The notes beneath the pieces were generated by a model, which worked only from the letters and a program-made list of their open reading frames with translations, did no database searches and had not been told where the DNA came from. DNA of 64,000 nt from Pithys albifrons albifrons (taxonomy: Eukaryota; Chordata; Aves; Passeriformes; Thamnophilidae). Positions 12,601 to 25,300 of the stretch are shown piece by piece; positions within the stretch are counted from its first letter, which is position 1, and each line of letters begins with the position of its first letter. Both the position numbers and the translations under genes were made by a program. The stretch spans positions 12,038,622-12,102,621 of the forward strand of contig NC_092463.1 in NCBI RefSeq assembly GCF_047495875.1, written 5' to 3'.

Positions 12601-13998
12601 CACAGAAAATACCTGAAGAAGCTGCATCAAGCTCATTTTGAAATCTCTGACTTTGACTTAGTTCTCAAATATGTAACACTGCTAGTGCTGGTGCCACAAT
12701 GCCCTCTGTACACAAGAAGTTTTCATAAGCCTATGTAGTTCACTTGGATCAAATGATATCACTACTCAGATATTAAATTCTGGATTCTTGGGCCAGATCT
12801 TCTTCAGTTCCATGAAAAGACATTGCAATTTTCTAGCTGGTATTAATTAGTAAATGTAATATTTTCCTCTGGAAAAGAAAAGCTAATGGTAGTTGTCTGA
12901 AAATTTAAGTCCATACAGCATGAATTGTTTATATGACTGACAGTTCTGTCACCTGTAGCTTCTTAGAGGATAAGAAGACACTTGGTTTTTTTACACTGCC
13001 AAATAAGCTTTATGCGGCTGAACTAGGGAAAAGCAGAGAGTCGAGGCAAACAGATTTTGCAATTACATCTGAGCATAAATTGGTTTGCTTCAGATTGCTT
13101 CCAAGGTTTCTGTTCTCTTTAAGAATATATTATTTTGCATGAAAGCAAACTAGTTTAAGTGTAAACTAGTGCAATTAAAAGGAACATTTGTTGTTCTTTG
13201 ATTTTCATGCTGTGATAAAAGCAATGCAGTTTTCTTAATAATCAGATGTTCAATCTCAATACTTAGGACATTTCAAGGGAATGTATAACAGCTAATCACT
13301 TACCACCAAAATTTAAACTTTAAGTAAGACTCATGTCCAGGTCTTATGAGTGTGAGTTGAAAATCTTTTACAAGATCCTAAAAGTAGGCTATATAAATGT
13401 TTATTTACTAGCTCCATCTGACAAAAATGGATTCCTGTGTAGTATTTTCAGAATCTCTCACCGCAGCTATCTTTGTTCTGGAATCTGACAGCCATTTGTT
13501 TTTTCAGCTGAAGCAAAACAAAATAAACAATGCAAAATTGTCCTGAAAAAGAACAGTGACAAAAAAAGCCCAGATACTGTAAGAGGAAGCTGTTAGTACT
13601 TAATGGTATAGGGGTAAATCAAAAACTCTAAAGGGCGTTCTTAGGAGACATTCAGAGAGGAGTGGGAGGACAGCCACTGCCTTTCTGTACTTAGCCAGTA
13701 CAAGAAGGACAGCTCAGACAAATCTTGGACATGAAATTTCTTCACACTAACAAGAGTTAGCCTATTTTTAAAGCACTTAGAGTATTTTGTTAGCTATAGT
13801 AATAATAATAATGAAGTTATTAATATAGTTTCACTCTGTCTAGACAGATCTATATCTAGCTGAAAATGATGAGAATAAAAAGAAGAGAAACAGATTTATT
13901 TCCTAATTCAAACATCTCTAATTCCAAAAGTTTCACTGAGTTCCCACCACCCACCATGCTGAAATGACACCAGTGTGCAAGAAGCCGGCAGAACACAA
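9669..13998. other. AT-rich noncoding stretch, no gene recognised
   Basis: Long unique AT-rich sequence with only short random open frames. I could identify no exon, TE or RNA. A small (AAT)n run occurs at about 13,800-13,812. Confidence 0.5.
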
Positions 13999-14500
13999 AG
14001 CTTATAGCAAGCATGCACCATTACTTTTTGGGATTGCGCCAAGCACTCACTGCCATGTTTAGCAGCCAGGGCTCAAAGGTTGCTGTGTTTGGCCAGAGCT
14101 CATATCAAAGGTCAGGTGGTCCACTTACAGAAATAAAACTAAAATGTGATGTGTACCAAACAGCTGTGTCCCCAAATTCCTGCAGAGCAGCACAACACAC
14201 CTGTCCTGTTCCACCTAGATACTTATCGCTCTATACCTTTGCACCACAGGCTGAGCAGCCTCGCATCCTTTCATCCTTCCACGGCAACCAACAGCTCAGT
14301 TCCTCCTGCAGTAGCCACCACATTCCCTCAAGCTACAGGTAATCTTTCACAAACATGTGCCATACGTGACCTTCCACCCTCAGAGAAGCTGTCAGCTTCA
14401 TTCCTCTGCCTGAGAAGAAGCTCTTCCCTCTGCGAGCAGCTCCCTCAAATCAAGCAGCTGCCTCAAACTTTTCCATAGAGAAAACTGTCCTCTTCTTGCC
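13999..14500. other. C-rich patch with open frames and splice-like signals; not recognised
   Basis: Composition shifts here to C/A-rich on the + strand, and two overlapping frames stay open (14013-14342 and 14146-14478, about 110 codons each). Within them, 14186-14338 is bounded by an acceptor-like pyrimidine-CAG and a good donor-like CAG/GTAATC. It is 153 nt long, a multiple of three. The second frame is Ser/Thr/Pro-rich. I recognise no protein family. Composition alone can keep such frames open, so this is only a candidate and not a supported gene. Confidence 0.2.
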
Positions 14501-17500
14501 TCAGGTACTACTTTTTTCCTGCTACCTACCTGCTCAAGTGGATGAATAGGGACCAGACATTCAAGTGGGCATTCAAATATTTAGGTGGCAGCTGGTAGTA
14601 ACACAGTGCCTGTTGAATGTGTGTAAATGGAGGGTGAATTGCTGTGTCACAATTTCACTAGTCCTGAAGTTAGAGTGCCTCAAAAACCAAAACCAGACCT
14701 TCCTGTTATGTGTTAGCTATAGTGGCTACGTGCAGTACCCACAATATCTGTGTCCATACACACGAATGTGAACAAGGTCCCAAAGCACTGACACTCAAAA
14801 AATGAGACAATGCTTTTATTCAAGACATGCACCTTCAGTCTCCAGTTTGAATTGCAAGAGACCTCTGCAATGTTTCTAATAAAAAGTAATTGTTGATTTA
14901 TGCTTCATGGTTTAACACTTACTGAGGATAAATTGTAACTCTTCCAGTAATGTTATTCTGAAAATTTTATCCCAGGCTTTGTCTTATATTGGGAAGTTGG
15001 CTGGCTTATGAACGACAAGTAAGATTCCTCAGACTTCCCAAAAGTCTCGCTTATTGAACTTTTCATTCTATAACTACTGTTAAAAGATATATTTCAACCT
15101 TGTTTCATGATGTTGCTGGTCTTCCACTTTGTTTCTGTTCAGCTGTGCTGTACTTATTATGAGGAATATCAAATGCTCCAGTTCCATTGTGAGAGTAAAG
15201 AGCATGACTGCAATGCTGGCCATTTTTCTTTAACTGCTCCCTAACTCCCTTCAGGCACAGTGCAGCTCTGTGGAAACAGTGGTTTTCCATGTTTCTGGAT
15301 GTTTTAAGCTCTGCTTAGTACTGTGATTTAAAACTGTTTTATTTATTTTGGTGAAAAAAGAGCCTCCAGAAAGTGTGCTTGCAGACCTCCTCATAGCAAT
15401 GTAGAAAAAGGAGGGAAATACTGAGTATCAGTGCAGGTGGCATGAGGATCCTCTGGTACCTCAAACTTAGTCCCCAAATCCTCTAATCCCCCAAACCTTT
15501 ATTCCCCCAGATATCACTCAGCCAGCAGCCCCATCTCCCTTGATCCCATTGTACCAAGGCCTTCCCCACCCATGGTCAATCTGCTCTGGTACTTTTGATG
15601 GTTTTTCCTTGCAAAGTCACCCCAGACTTCTCAGATTATGTCTTGAATTTTTCTTCTCCTCCATTGTGTCCTAGATACTCATCTGTGTAAGTGCCTCATT
15701 TCTGTTCACAGTCAAATCCTTTTCCACCTGTGCATTCACCTTATCACCCTCCCTGCCTGCTGTAAGTCTGTAGCAACAACTACTGACAAGTCTATTTCTG
15801 TTTCTAAAGCTATGGATTTACGAACCTTCCCCATGCCCTCTTTCACTGCCTTGGATGCTAGCGCCTGCTAGCTGGCTGAACTTATCCCCTTTCTTGGATC
15901 TGCCGTCAGAAATAAACATGCCCCAGCTCTTATTTCTGGCAGAACTCTAAGAAAACATGGACACAGGCTGCAGTAATCAAAAATCTGCTCAGATGGCAAA
16001 GAAAAACAAGAGAAGTTTGGGATAAAGAGTCCATATAGAACCCTGTTTGAACTGCTGTCCTTCAGCTCTTGATTTATTTTACTCCTGATACACTTTGCTC
16101 TTGGTTCTGTAATCACTCAGGGGCAAGAAGGCCAACTCCTGAAGGCCCACTTAATTCAGCATCTGTGGCCGAAGTGATGAGCCTTACATAAGATGAACTT
16201 CAGCTTAGCATAACCAGTCCCAATTGAAAGGTACATTGCTGCACAACATATGCAAAATGCATCATCATATGAAGGATGAACAAATTGCTTGGCCTCGTTT
16301 CCAAATTCTATAATCTCTTCCATGTGGGAACATCCCCACACCCAGTCAGAGCCCCCATGACTTCCATGAGATTCTGTGCTCTCCTGCTGTGGCTCTGACC
16401 ATGAAGTGGCAGCACTGAACATGACCCTTGAAATTACTTTTGTTTCCATAGGTAATTTTATGGGGCTTTAATGAGGTTGAGGGACAAGAAGAATGAAGAG
16501 GGAGAGAATGAACCTGGGTTTGCGCCAGGACATGTGGTGGATAGTAGTAGTCTGATTTCTAAAATAGAGGTGTTGCCACCAATGAGCTCAGTATTTCCCA
16601 TATTAATGAATTTTAAGGTTGGCAAGAAGCTACTTAGACAAACACAAAAAGCGTAACTAGGAAGAATAAGAAATACTCTGTTTACATTGCTCTCCTCCAA
16701 TCATATTTGTATGTATACAAAAGCCCCTGTTTCTTTTTAATTCTACTCAGATTAAACAGTGAGATGACTTTAAGTGACCAGTTTGGCAACAATTTGGAAA
16801 TACTATATCCAGAGATACTTTTATTCCCAGACTGAGTTATATGTGGCACACTGCAAGTTAATGATTTAAGCCTTGAAAGAAATAATAAGGTAAGAAAAGG
16901 ATTTCTTATTGTCAGTCAGCCATATGTGATTCAGGACAATTAGTGTTTTTGAGTAATTGGATGTAGTTTTTGTATTGTCACTTGCTGGGAAGACAGCAAA
17001 GTGGAAGTGAAAAAGAGTAGTATAAAATTTTAATTCTGTTGATTTTTTCCAGACTGGCATTTTTTTGCCCCTGAGTTATGGACATAAACATCCATTTTGA
17101 TTTTATTCAAGAACAATCCTGAACAGGATAATGCTTTAGGGTTGGATTTTCTTTAAACTAAAAATATACTAAAACTCATTTATTTTCCCAGCTTTATTAG
17201 CTTTGCAAACCCTGCTGAAAGAAGACAGTGTTTGTCTATAGTAGATTCTTCTTCGGATTTTTGAAGGTTTCACTTGGAACTACTGAAGATAAAGTGTTTT
17301 GCATATTTACTATTGTTTATTCTGTTGTAGCTCTAACTTCAACCCCAATACTTTGCATTTGTGCTCTGAATTGGTTTCGCAGATGAAGACATAATAAATT
17401 ATACATAAAAGGAAGTGATCTTCTAAGACGATGTTCATTAGGCAGTTCTAAGTTGTAATGCATCAGAAACCATATGCTTTGTGCATTGGCTTACAGCTGT

Positions 17501-19279
17501 AAAACAGACTTGAAATTACCAAATGAAGGGTTGGTGCCAGTTTCCAGTGAAAACCAATGACAAAACTTCATTTATTTTAATGTTTCAGAGTGAAGTGTGC
17601 AATACTCACAACTACAAATTAAGAGTTTTTGGTTTTGAGCCAAAATCTCATTTTTCCTTCTGCAGTTTTGCAATGCTGAAAATGTAGGTGAACCCCTCCC
17701 TCTGTTTTTAGTATATGAAGAAGATACTAAAAATGTACTCTGCCTTACAGTTGTTTTAGTCCCTTCAGTCCCTCTTCAGTGCAAACCAATGATTAGTAAC
17801 CCATGACAGTCAGGTTTTAAGGGAAAAAGAGGCTGGAGTGTCCAGTGATTCTGGTCACACCTCAAGTGATATAGATAGTAGCATGGCTGTGTGAATGCCT
17901 TGTAGCCTCTCACTGGGTTGGAGGGCAGGTCCTGTCCACCAGCATCCCTGACCTTGCCAGAGATACCATCCTACTGCTGATTCCATTCATAGCCTCATAT
18001 TGAGCTCAGGTAGCAAAAGGAGAGACCATTTAATGTATTGGAAGAGGCTTGTTTGAGCAGAAAAGAGGTGTTTTGGGAAACAAGCTCACCCTTTGTTCAA
18101 AATCAAAGTAATTTATTATTATTTTTGTGCAATATTGTATGAAATTGTCTATTCTCTGCACAAAACCAGAATTTGTAACGTTACAAACTGTTGAAGGGAT
18201 TTCAGAACATACACCCCTTTGAAAGAAAAGGGGATGAGTGGGGTCTCTTTCACACTTCTCTTGTTTACTTCCTTAGGTGCTTTTCCGACTTTTAAAGGAT
18301 CTCTGTCCCTTTTATCTTGGCAAAGGAGGCTGGGCTTGTAGCTTGTAGAGTAAAACATTCACTGTCTGAGGAAGCTTGAGCACCTTAGCAGGGAGTCCAT
18401 ACTGCACTTAAAGCAAAACCATCCCTAATCCTGGAACCATCCTGAAACAGAGAATGTTAGAGTCATTTACAACTCCCTGGCACTGTTTCTGGGGTCAGAT
18501 TGAAAGGACTGGTCTGCCAGGCTTGTCAACACTTTTGAAATCTGCCGTCTACCACGGTCCCCTGAAAGACGCCTTGGAAAGAGTGAAGGAGCCAAACTGA
18601 CAGCCAAAGGCAGAGTCCACCTACTTGTCCCTTTTTCTTCCCTCTTTGTCTTTTTCCCGCTTTTATAGTTGCCTTTCTTCTTGCTTATTCTTATCCCAAC
18701 ACTAATGTAATGTTGGTAAGTGGTTTAATTAGAAGATTTATTAACTTGTGTTTTTAATCTTTTTACTGGGAAAAAGTACCAAAAACTGAACATCAAAATA
18801 AAAGCTATTACACAATTCACTATCTGGGTGCAGTCTGTCCCCTTGGAATTCCATGGCTAAATTCCCATTGGCTTTCATGGGAGCCTATTAAGGAACAAGC
18901 TAATGTTATTTTGTCATATGTATGCCACATGGGGTCTCAATTGAGTCACTTAACTAAAGGCACCTAAACAAGTGGCCTTCTTTTTAGTGATGTGAAGGAG
19001 TCAAGTGGCTAAATGGGAATACAATGCCTAATTCTAGTACCTCCACAGTCCAGTATCGTAAGTTCATTGGTATTTGTTGGCATTTATCAGTCATTCTGGG
19101 AATGACTTGACAACAATTGCATCAAATCCACTTCTGTTGGGTATATCCCATAAATCTAAAATAAAAACAGATAATAGAGAAGTAAATATGAAACACAAAT
19201 CTGGGATTGGCTTGACAAGAATAAATTAATATTTGTCTGAGGCTTTGCTTTAAGTCAGCAATTAATCACGTCTTTTCAG
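14501..19279. other. Noncoding stretch, no gene recognised
   Basis: Mostly AT-rich unique sequence. A C-rich patch at about 15,440-15,760 (many CCC, CTCC and CACC words) contrasts with its surroundings but matches no repeat I know. Short frames at 16156-16700 on both strands overlap each other and show no domain. Confidence 0.45.
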
Positions 19280-19321
19280 TATATTTCTAATATTGGAAAT
19301 TATTAATGTATTAGAAATATA
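19280..19321. repeat. Perfect 13-bp inverted repeat (hairpin), 16-nt loop
   Basis: The arm at 19280-19292 (TATATTTCTAATA) is the exact reverse complement of 19309-19321, separated by a 16-nt AT-rich loop. It could form a cruciform, or an RNA hairpin if transcribed. The stem is short and all but one or two base pairs are A-T, so it is much weaker than a typical microRNA precursor. No neighbouring TE terminus explains it. Confidence 0.85.
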
Positions 19322-22300
19322 AAGCAATTGAAACTGTCATCAGACCTGGGATAAAGTTTTCCTGGAGCTGTATGCTGCCGAGTTTGATGAAGATCCAAGA
19401 ACTGGTTAATTTAGAGCAGAAAGCATTCAATACATTTAGTTATTAAACACCAAACTATAAACAAGTGCTTCAATATTTGGGAGATTATGACCTCCAACAT
19501 AATATAATTTAAAAAAAATAGGTTTACAAGTCACAGTAATATAAACTAAGACTCTAGAATTTACAAAGTCACTTTTTGCTCTTTTAGTAAGAAGAATATT
19601 AAAATTTGACTTGTCAGTTTAAGGATTAGGGCCCAATCTGATATTTTGTTACTCCTTTGCAAACAAGAATTGTAAGTTCCATTAGTAAAAATCTAAAAAA
19701 ATTGTATATTCAGAATGTATGGTCTACATGAGAATAGATAGTTAAGATCATCTCCTGGCTTAAAGTGTTAATAAACACATACATTCACACAAAGTATATG
19801 AATAAACTCTGTCACTTGAGACCACATATTTTATTCCTTCAGCACTTTAGTATGTGAGCTTTGTGATTTATGCACGTATATATAATGAGAAATGGCTCAT
19901 AATGTTTCCCTTCTCAATGACACAATTGTGCTGGAGTTCTTTGCTTTTTGACAGCTCTCAAGTGTGTGATCTTGGGTTAGACTGTCTTTGGTAAACCCTG
20001 AACAGTTCTTTCCTTCACTGCCTCTGGGGAGCTGTGTACAGCTTCTACATGTTTATCTCAGTTCTTCATTTTTTATTTGAACCTTCACAATAAAGTGACT
20101 GGATTCCTTATGGCTTCTGCTTGCTGGTGTGCACGATGCCTTCAATATTTAGGAGAAAGGCATATTCCAGACTATTCTAATATGTCCACTTTTCAAGCCT
20201 CAAGCTTACAGGGTGAGACATCCTAATCTTCAGAAATATCTCTGCCAGTAGTCTTGCTTTGTCCTTTTTTGGGCCTTTTAAAACAATATATGCTGGATCA
20301 GATTGTTTCATTCTACTTCAACAATAATGACGATCTTATGCACCAAAATTCACAAGTGCTTGAGACGAGGTTCCTATGCCCTGAAAAATTTTGTTACAGT
20401 TTTGCCTGGTTTTTAGGTCATTAACTCCAGACTCAAGGTACACATTAAATCTGCCACAAAAAGAATTCCAAGGAAAAAATTGTGCCTGCCATTTTGTATG
20501 CCTTTATTCCATCATATCTCTGGGTCCTAAGGGGCTGACTGTGTCAATCTTGTCATAGTAGCAAGTGCACTGTAATTAACACAATCTTTATGGATAGTAC
20601 CAAGTGGTTGGAAGCAACGTCTCCGTTGTCATGATTGCTGGGACATGACACAAACTCAGGCCCTTCGACACTGACACTGTGAGTGTCCTCAGCCTTTCTG
20701 GCATCTATCTCCTGCCCCAACTGTCTGAACTTGAGGTGTTAAGAGCACATTTCCCTCATTAGCCCTGAGATCCAAACCAAGATTTTAGTACCAGTAGAAA
20801 ATCCTTTGTTTCTCTTCTTTGAATAAAAAGTGCATTTTATGAGAGGCAATAAATGCAAACAACCATGGGTGGGCAGAATGTGTGTTGGAAGCTGGAGAGA
20901 GCTCATTCTTCAGCAGAGGCAATGCTTTTCTGCATTGCTGCTGGGTCTTTTGATAGGCTTTGGAGAGAGCAGAAGAAAAGGAGTCCTTGGCCTTTATTGA
21001 TATCTGCCTACTATTCATTCCTACAAATATGTGGAGAGTCTCAGGATGAATACTCATACTTTTTGACATCAAAACCATCAGTTTGGCATGTTCTGCTTCT
21101 GTGGCTGCTTCATTACTATTCTTCAGGAAAAAGTCAATTCCTGACTAGCCTGCCTTTTAAGATCTGGTTAATTGAGTTACTATATATATGATTTTTTTGT
21201 TCTGTTGGGCCATGGTAAGAAGGAATGTGGTTACAAAATGAGCAGTATACTCTGTTTCTTGCAGATGGACTTCTGGCTCCTGGTTCTCAAATTTCTGAAA
21301 TGGTTGATTAAATTGATTCTATTTCTTACGGACTTTTCCATGAGACTCGAAACTGGTGTTAATGACCCTCACTTATATCCTTTCTGTGAATATGCAGCAA
21401 CTTCCTCACTGATGTGTCTGTCAAAGAAGATGTGTTTATAATTGAATATTGCCTCCTCCTGAACTGTAAGAGAGGCTTTTTTCTCTATCATATCCATTCT
21501 TCATGGAAGGTTTCTTTCAAGAGCCATCCTTATTTCTGTCTCAGAATTCCATTTCAGTCAGAGACTTAAATTTTTTCAATTGTTCATGTCTTTCCTCCAC
21601 ACTTTGAGTGCCATTAGAACTCTACCTTATTTCTTGTTTCTCTCCTTATTTCTGATTTCTGACAAGATCAGAAATTCCAGGTGTTTTCTGAGGCTCTTTC
21701 TGTCAACAGCTTAATGATCTGGGATGTCATCTTTGTGTGCAGGCTATTCACATAGATAAGAAGCTGTCATGGCCTGTTTTGAGACTGAAGACAAGCCTGC
21801 ATCCATGACTGGAGTGAATGGCATTAGCTCTTCAGCTAAGTGGGTGGCAATGCTGAGAAATTTCACCTTCACTGTCATCTGTTGAGCATTCATGTGCAGC
21901 TCTTTTCAATTTCATGAGCTCCTCGTCCATCCAGGAGCATCCGGGAATGGTGCTGCACTTGGCAGTATTCTTACTATTTTTATTGGTGTGAAGAACTACC
22001 ATTACCTCTCTGTGGTAAATAGACAGCCTTGCCCTGGGCTCACGTTGTGTCAATATGCATGTGTGCAATCACTGTAAAGTAGAACAGCTTATTTAAAAGT
22101 AAGATAATTTCTTCAAAATATACATATAGATTTTTTTGCTTGCAATGGATATCAAGGAGGACAAAGAATATTTTTTTTCCTCTACACAAAGGAGTGTAAG
22201 GGGAAATACTGCAGGAGGAAAAATTACATGGTCAGAAAGCAGATATTTTCCCTGCTTTCTTCTGTGACATGAATGTATTTGTGCACTACATATATTTCCT

Positions 22301-25300
22301 GGTAAATTGTATCTCTTCCTTGCCAAAATCTGCACATGAAAAATTCTAATGGAGTTATTAGCACATTGAATGGGTCATCATATTGCTTTTGGGAAAGCAT
22401 TCATTAGCCAGGGATACTAAGCTCCACTTCTTGCTTTCAAAGTCTACCACATGAATAAATAGCACCAGTCATCACTGTTAGTCATTAGCAAGTAACCAGT
22501 TACAACTACTGGGATCTAGAAGCAATTTATTTTCTGAACATGTCTTTCATGCTGACATTTGCTTAATTGGTGGCAATAAGGCAGCTATGTTTGCCACTGG
22601 GTGGGGTGAGAAATCTAACACCTGCTCTGTCCTGGATATAAATATTTTGTAAAGATCCTATCTACTCAACTTGTGCCCAGGAGTTTAGGACTTGACTCTT
22701 AGCATGAGGGAGCCTTTGCGGCCTTCTCATGTTAATTGTCTTGCTGCTGCCTTCTTCCAATGCATCTAAGAGACTTGCTTTACTTTACCCCAGTTTTGTG
22801 GCTGCTTCCTTTATTTGCAGCATGGATAAGAAATATTTTGTGATGCCTTTTCTCTATGTTTAGAATCGTAAATTCAGGACTTGGAATTTCTCAGACAGAT
22901 TCAAAGTTGCTCAGGACCTCCCAAGGCCTGTCCCCCAGTAAGAAGAGAAAAAGGAAGCCATTGTGATGGTTGGAGGGCAGAGTTATACAAAAAGTTACTA
23001 AACATTATGGCTTTTGCTTGATGACTTCCAACAGCCCTGCCACCCACCTTCTTGCTGAGCCAGAAGCAAATTTGAAAAAGAAACCGCTGTGCATCACTTC
23101 CCTAGCAGAACATGTTGCAGACAAAAGGAATCGAAACCACAACTGGAGAATTGGATTTCCCCTGCTTTCTCCAAAATAAATATTTGTTTGTGACAAAAGC
23201 AGCCGGAAGAATGAGACATGTACCCCTGACTCTGAAGGCTTGTGTGTTTGTGCCAGCTGCAGTAGAGATACGACAGTTCACTGAAGGTCAGGCTGAGTTT
23301 CATCACCCTAACTTTTGAAGTAAAGTCTTCAGCTACTTGCATGAAGCGGAGAGAGAGATAAAAAGCCCAGGGAGTCGAGCATGAATCTATAGCTAGTGAA
23401 AAGCAAAATGAGCAGTGGTAATTCTCTTGGAGCTGCTTCCTGCACTGCTCCTTTCATTTTGTCTGAAGCCATAGTGGAGAAGAGGAAGATAAACTTCACA
23501 CTTCTGGGTGGTATCATATGCTGCTTGTCTGTTGGAATGAGCTCCAAAGGGATGACTTTGGTACGAAAGTATCTGTAATTAAACAGGTGCCCAAGGCCTG
23601 CAGAAAGCTCACAGACATTATGTAAGGAAGAAATAAGCAGCTCCAGGAGACAGTTAGCATGAACGAGAGGCAATGAAGGTGAACTCCCATTGCTCTTTGG
23701 GATACAGGGACTGCGTCCACTTCTGGATGTTGTCCTTGGAAGGATCCGCCTTTTCCTGAGCAGGGCTTGTCCTTTAAAAAAATCCCAGTACTCCAGATCT
23801 GTTCTTTGTGTAGCAGTTAGCAGTTAAAAGCATTGACTAGAAAGTGGACAATATTGGTCACCATCCCCTTACTCTCATAGTTCGAGTGGGTTTACACTCC
23901 AGTTTTCCATTTTCTTGAAGGTGACCTACAAGAGCACATTCCTTTTGTGAACAGTTGAAAAGGCAAGTTAGTTGTGAAGAAGAAATCAGAGCACTGTTAC
24001 TAGCCAAGGAAGTCCACTGGAAAGGCCTTTTGAGAACTCCAGAGAGAATGCTGTTCATCAGACAGGTGAACATCCCCAAGTGAGACCGTGGATGTGACAG
24101 ATATTGTTCTTTGAAAATCAAGTGCTCCATCACCTGATTTTTCTTTTTTTCTTCCACCTTATTCTTCACTTGTAGAGGGGCAATAATGAAAATATATGGC
24201 ACAGAGATTGCCATGAAAGGGTCACTTTTTATAAGCAGTTACGCCATGAGATGATCTGGAGTACCACAATCATGGCCTTTCGAAAGCTTAAGGAAATGTT
24301 GTGGTGTCTCATATGGCACCATTTGCAAACACTTAGCACTTTTATGGTCAGCATGCACTCTAAATTCATAATGTTTTGCATCACATTTTTTCTCTTGTCC
24401 ACTTTTCCAGTTCTCATTTTCAGCTGCTACCTGGCATGAATTTGCACAGAAGAACCCTCCCTGTCATGAGGCCAAAAAAATCCATTCAGACTAGGAGACG
24501 GAAGGAGATTTAGAAAGAGTCTCTTTTGGATCATATTTGTGCTTTCACAAAAGCCATATTTTCTTAATGCCCTTACATAACCTGTCCCCTGTTTCAAATA
24601 CAGCTTTAAAAAAACCTCCTTCGTACAAGAACATGACCAGCTGAGTAAATATAAAAATCTGTTGAACTTGTGGATAGTACTTACTGAGGCCCTATTTTGA
24701 TACATGTGCCTGCATAGCAATACATTTTGGAGAGAGAAATAGTGATATTGAGACACATGAAAACAGTTGGTAAAGGCTACAAGTTAACCTGAAAACATAT
24801 TCCTGGTAACACAGTTAAAGGAAAGGGAGAGGTGCTCAAAGGTAAATTCAGGTCATTTGGAGTCTAAAAAAACAAGACTTGGATGACTTATAAAACAAAG
24901 TCATATGCAAAGAGAGAACAAGTCACAGAAACACCAAATTTACCACAGTGTCATGAGAGGGGAAAGAAGGGGAAAAAAATGACAAAAAGAACCCAGCAGT
25001 AAAATGAATATATTCATGCAGTGTCAGTCTCTCCAGACAAGAAATGGTGCCAAGCAGAACCGCATCAGCGTGTGGCCGCTTCTTGCACTGACACTAAAAA
25101 CATCTGTTGAGGTACAGCGTTTATACTGTCTGCCAAATAAGAGTTTTTTAATCTTAAAACATATGCTGGAAATAGGAAAATTTGGACAAGAACAAAAAGA
25201 AAAAAGAGGGGTGGGTGGCCAATAAATTAAAAGTGAGAAGTAGGGAAGGACGCACTGGAGACAGTTTTCCACATAGTGCATCATAGTTAATTTAAGTCAT

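Noticed and set aside
22970..24214. Cluster of overlapping frames on both strands (up to 118 codons).
   Set aside because: The frames conflict with each other and none shows a domain, splice structure or compositional coding signal.
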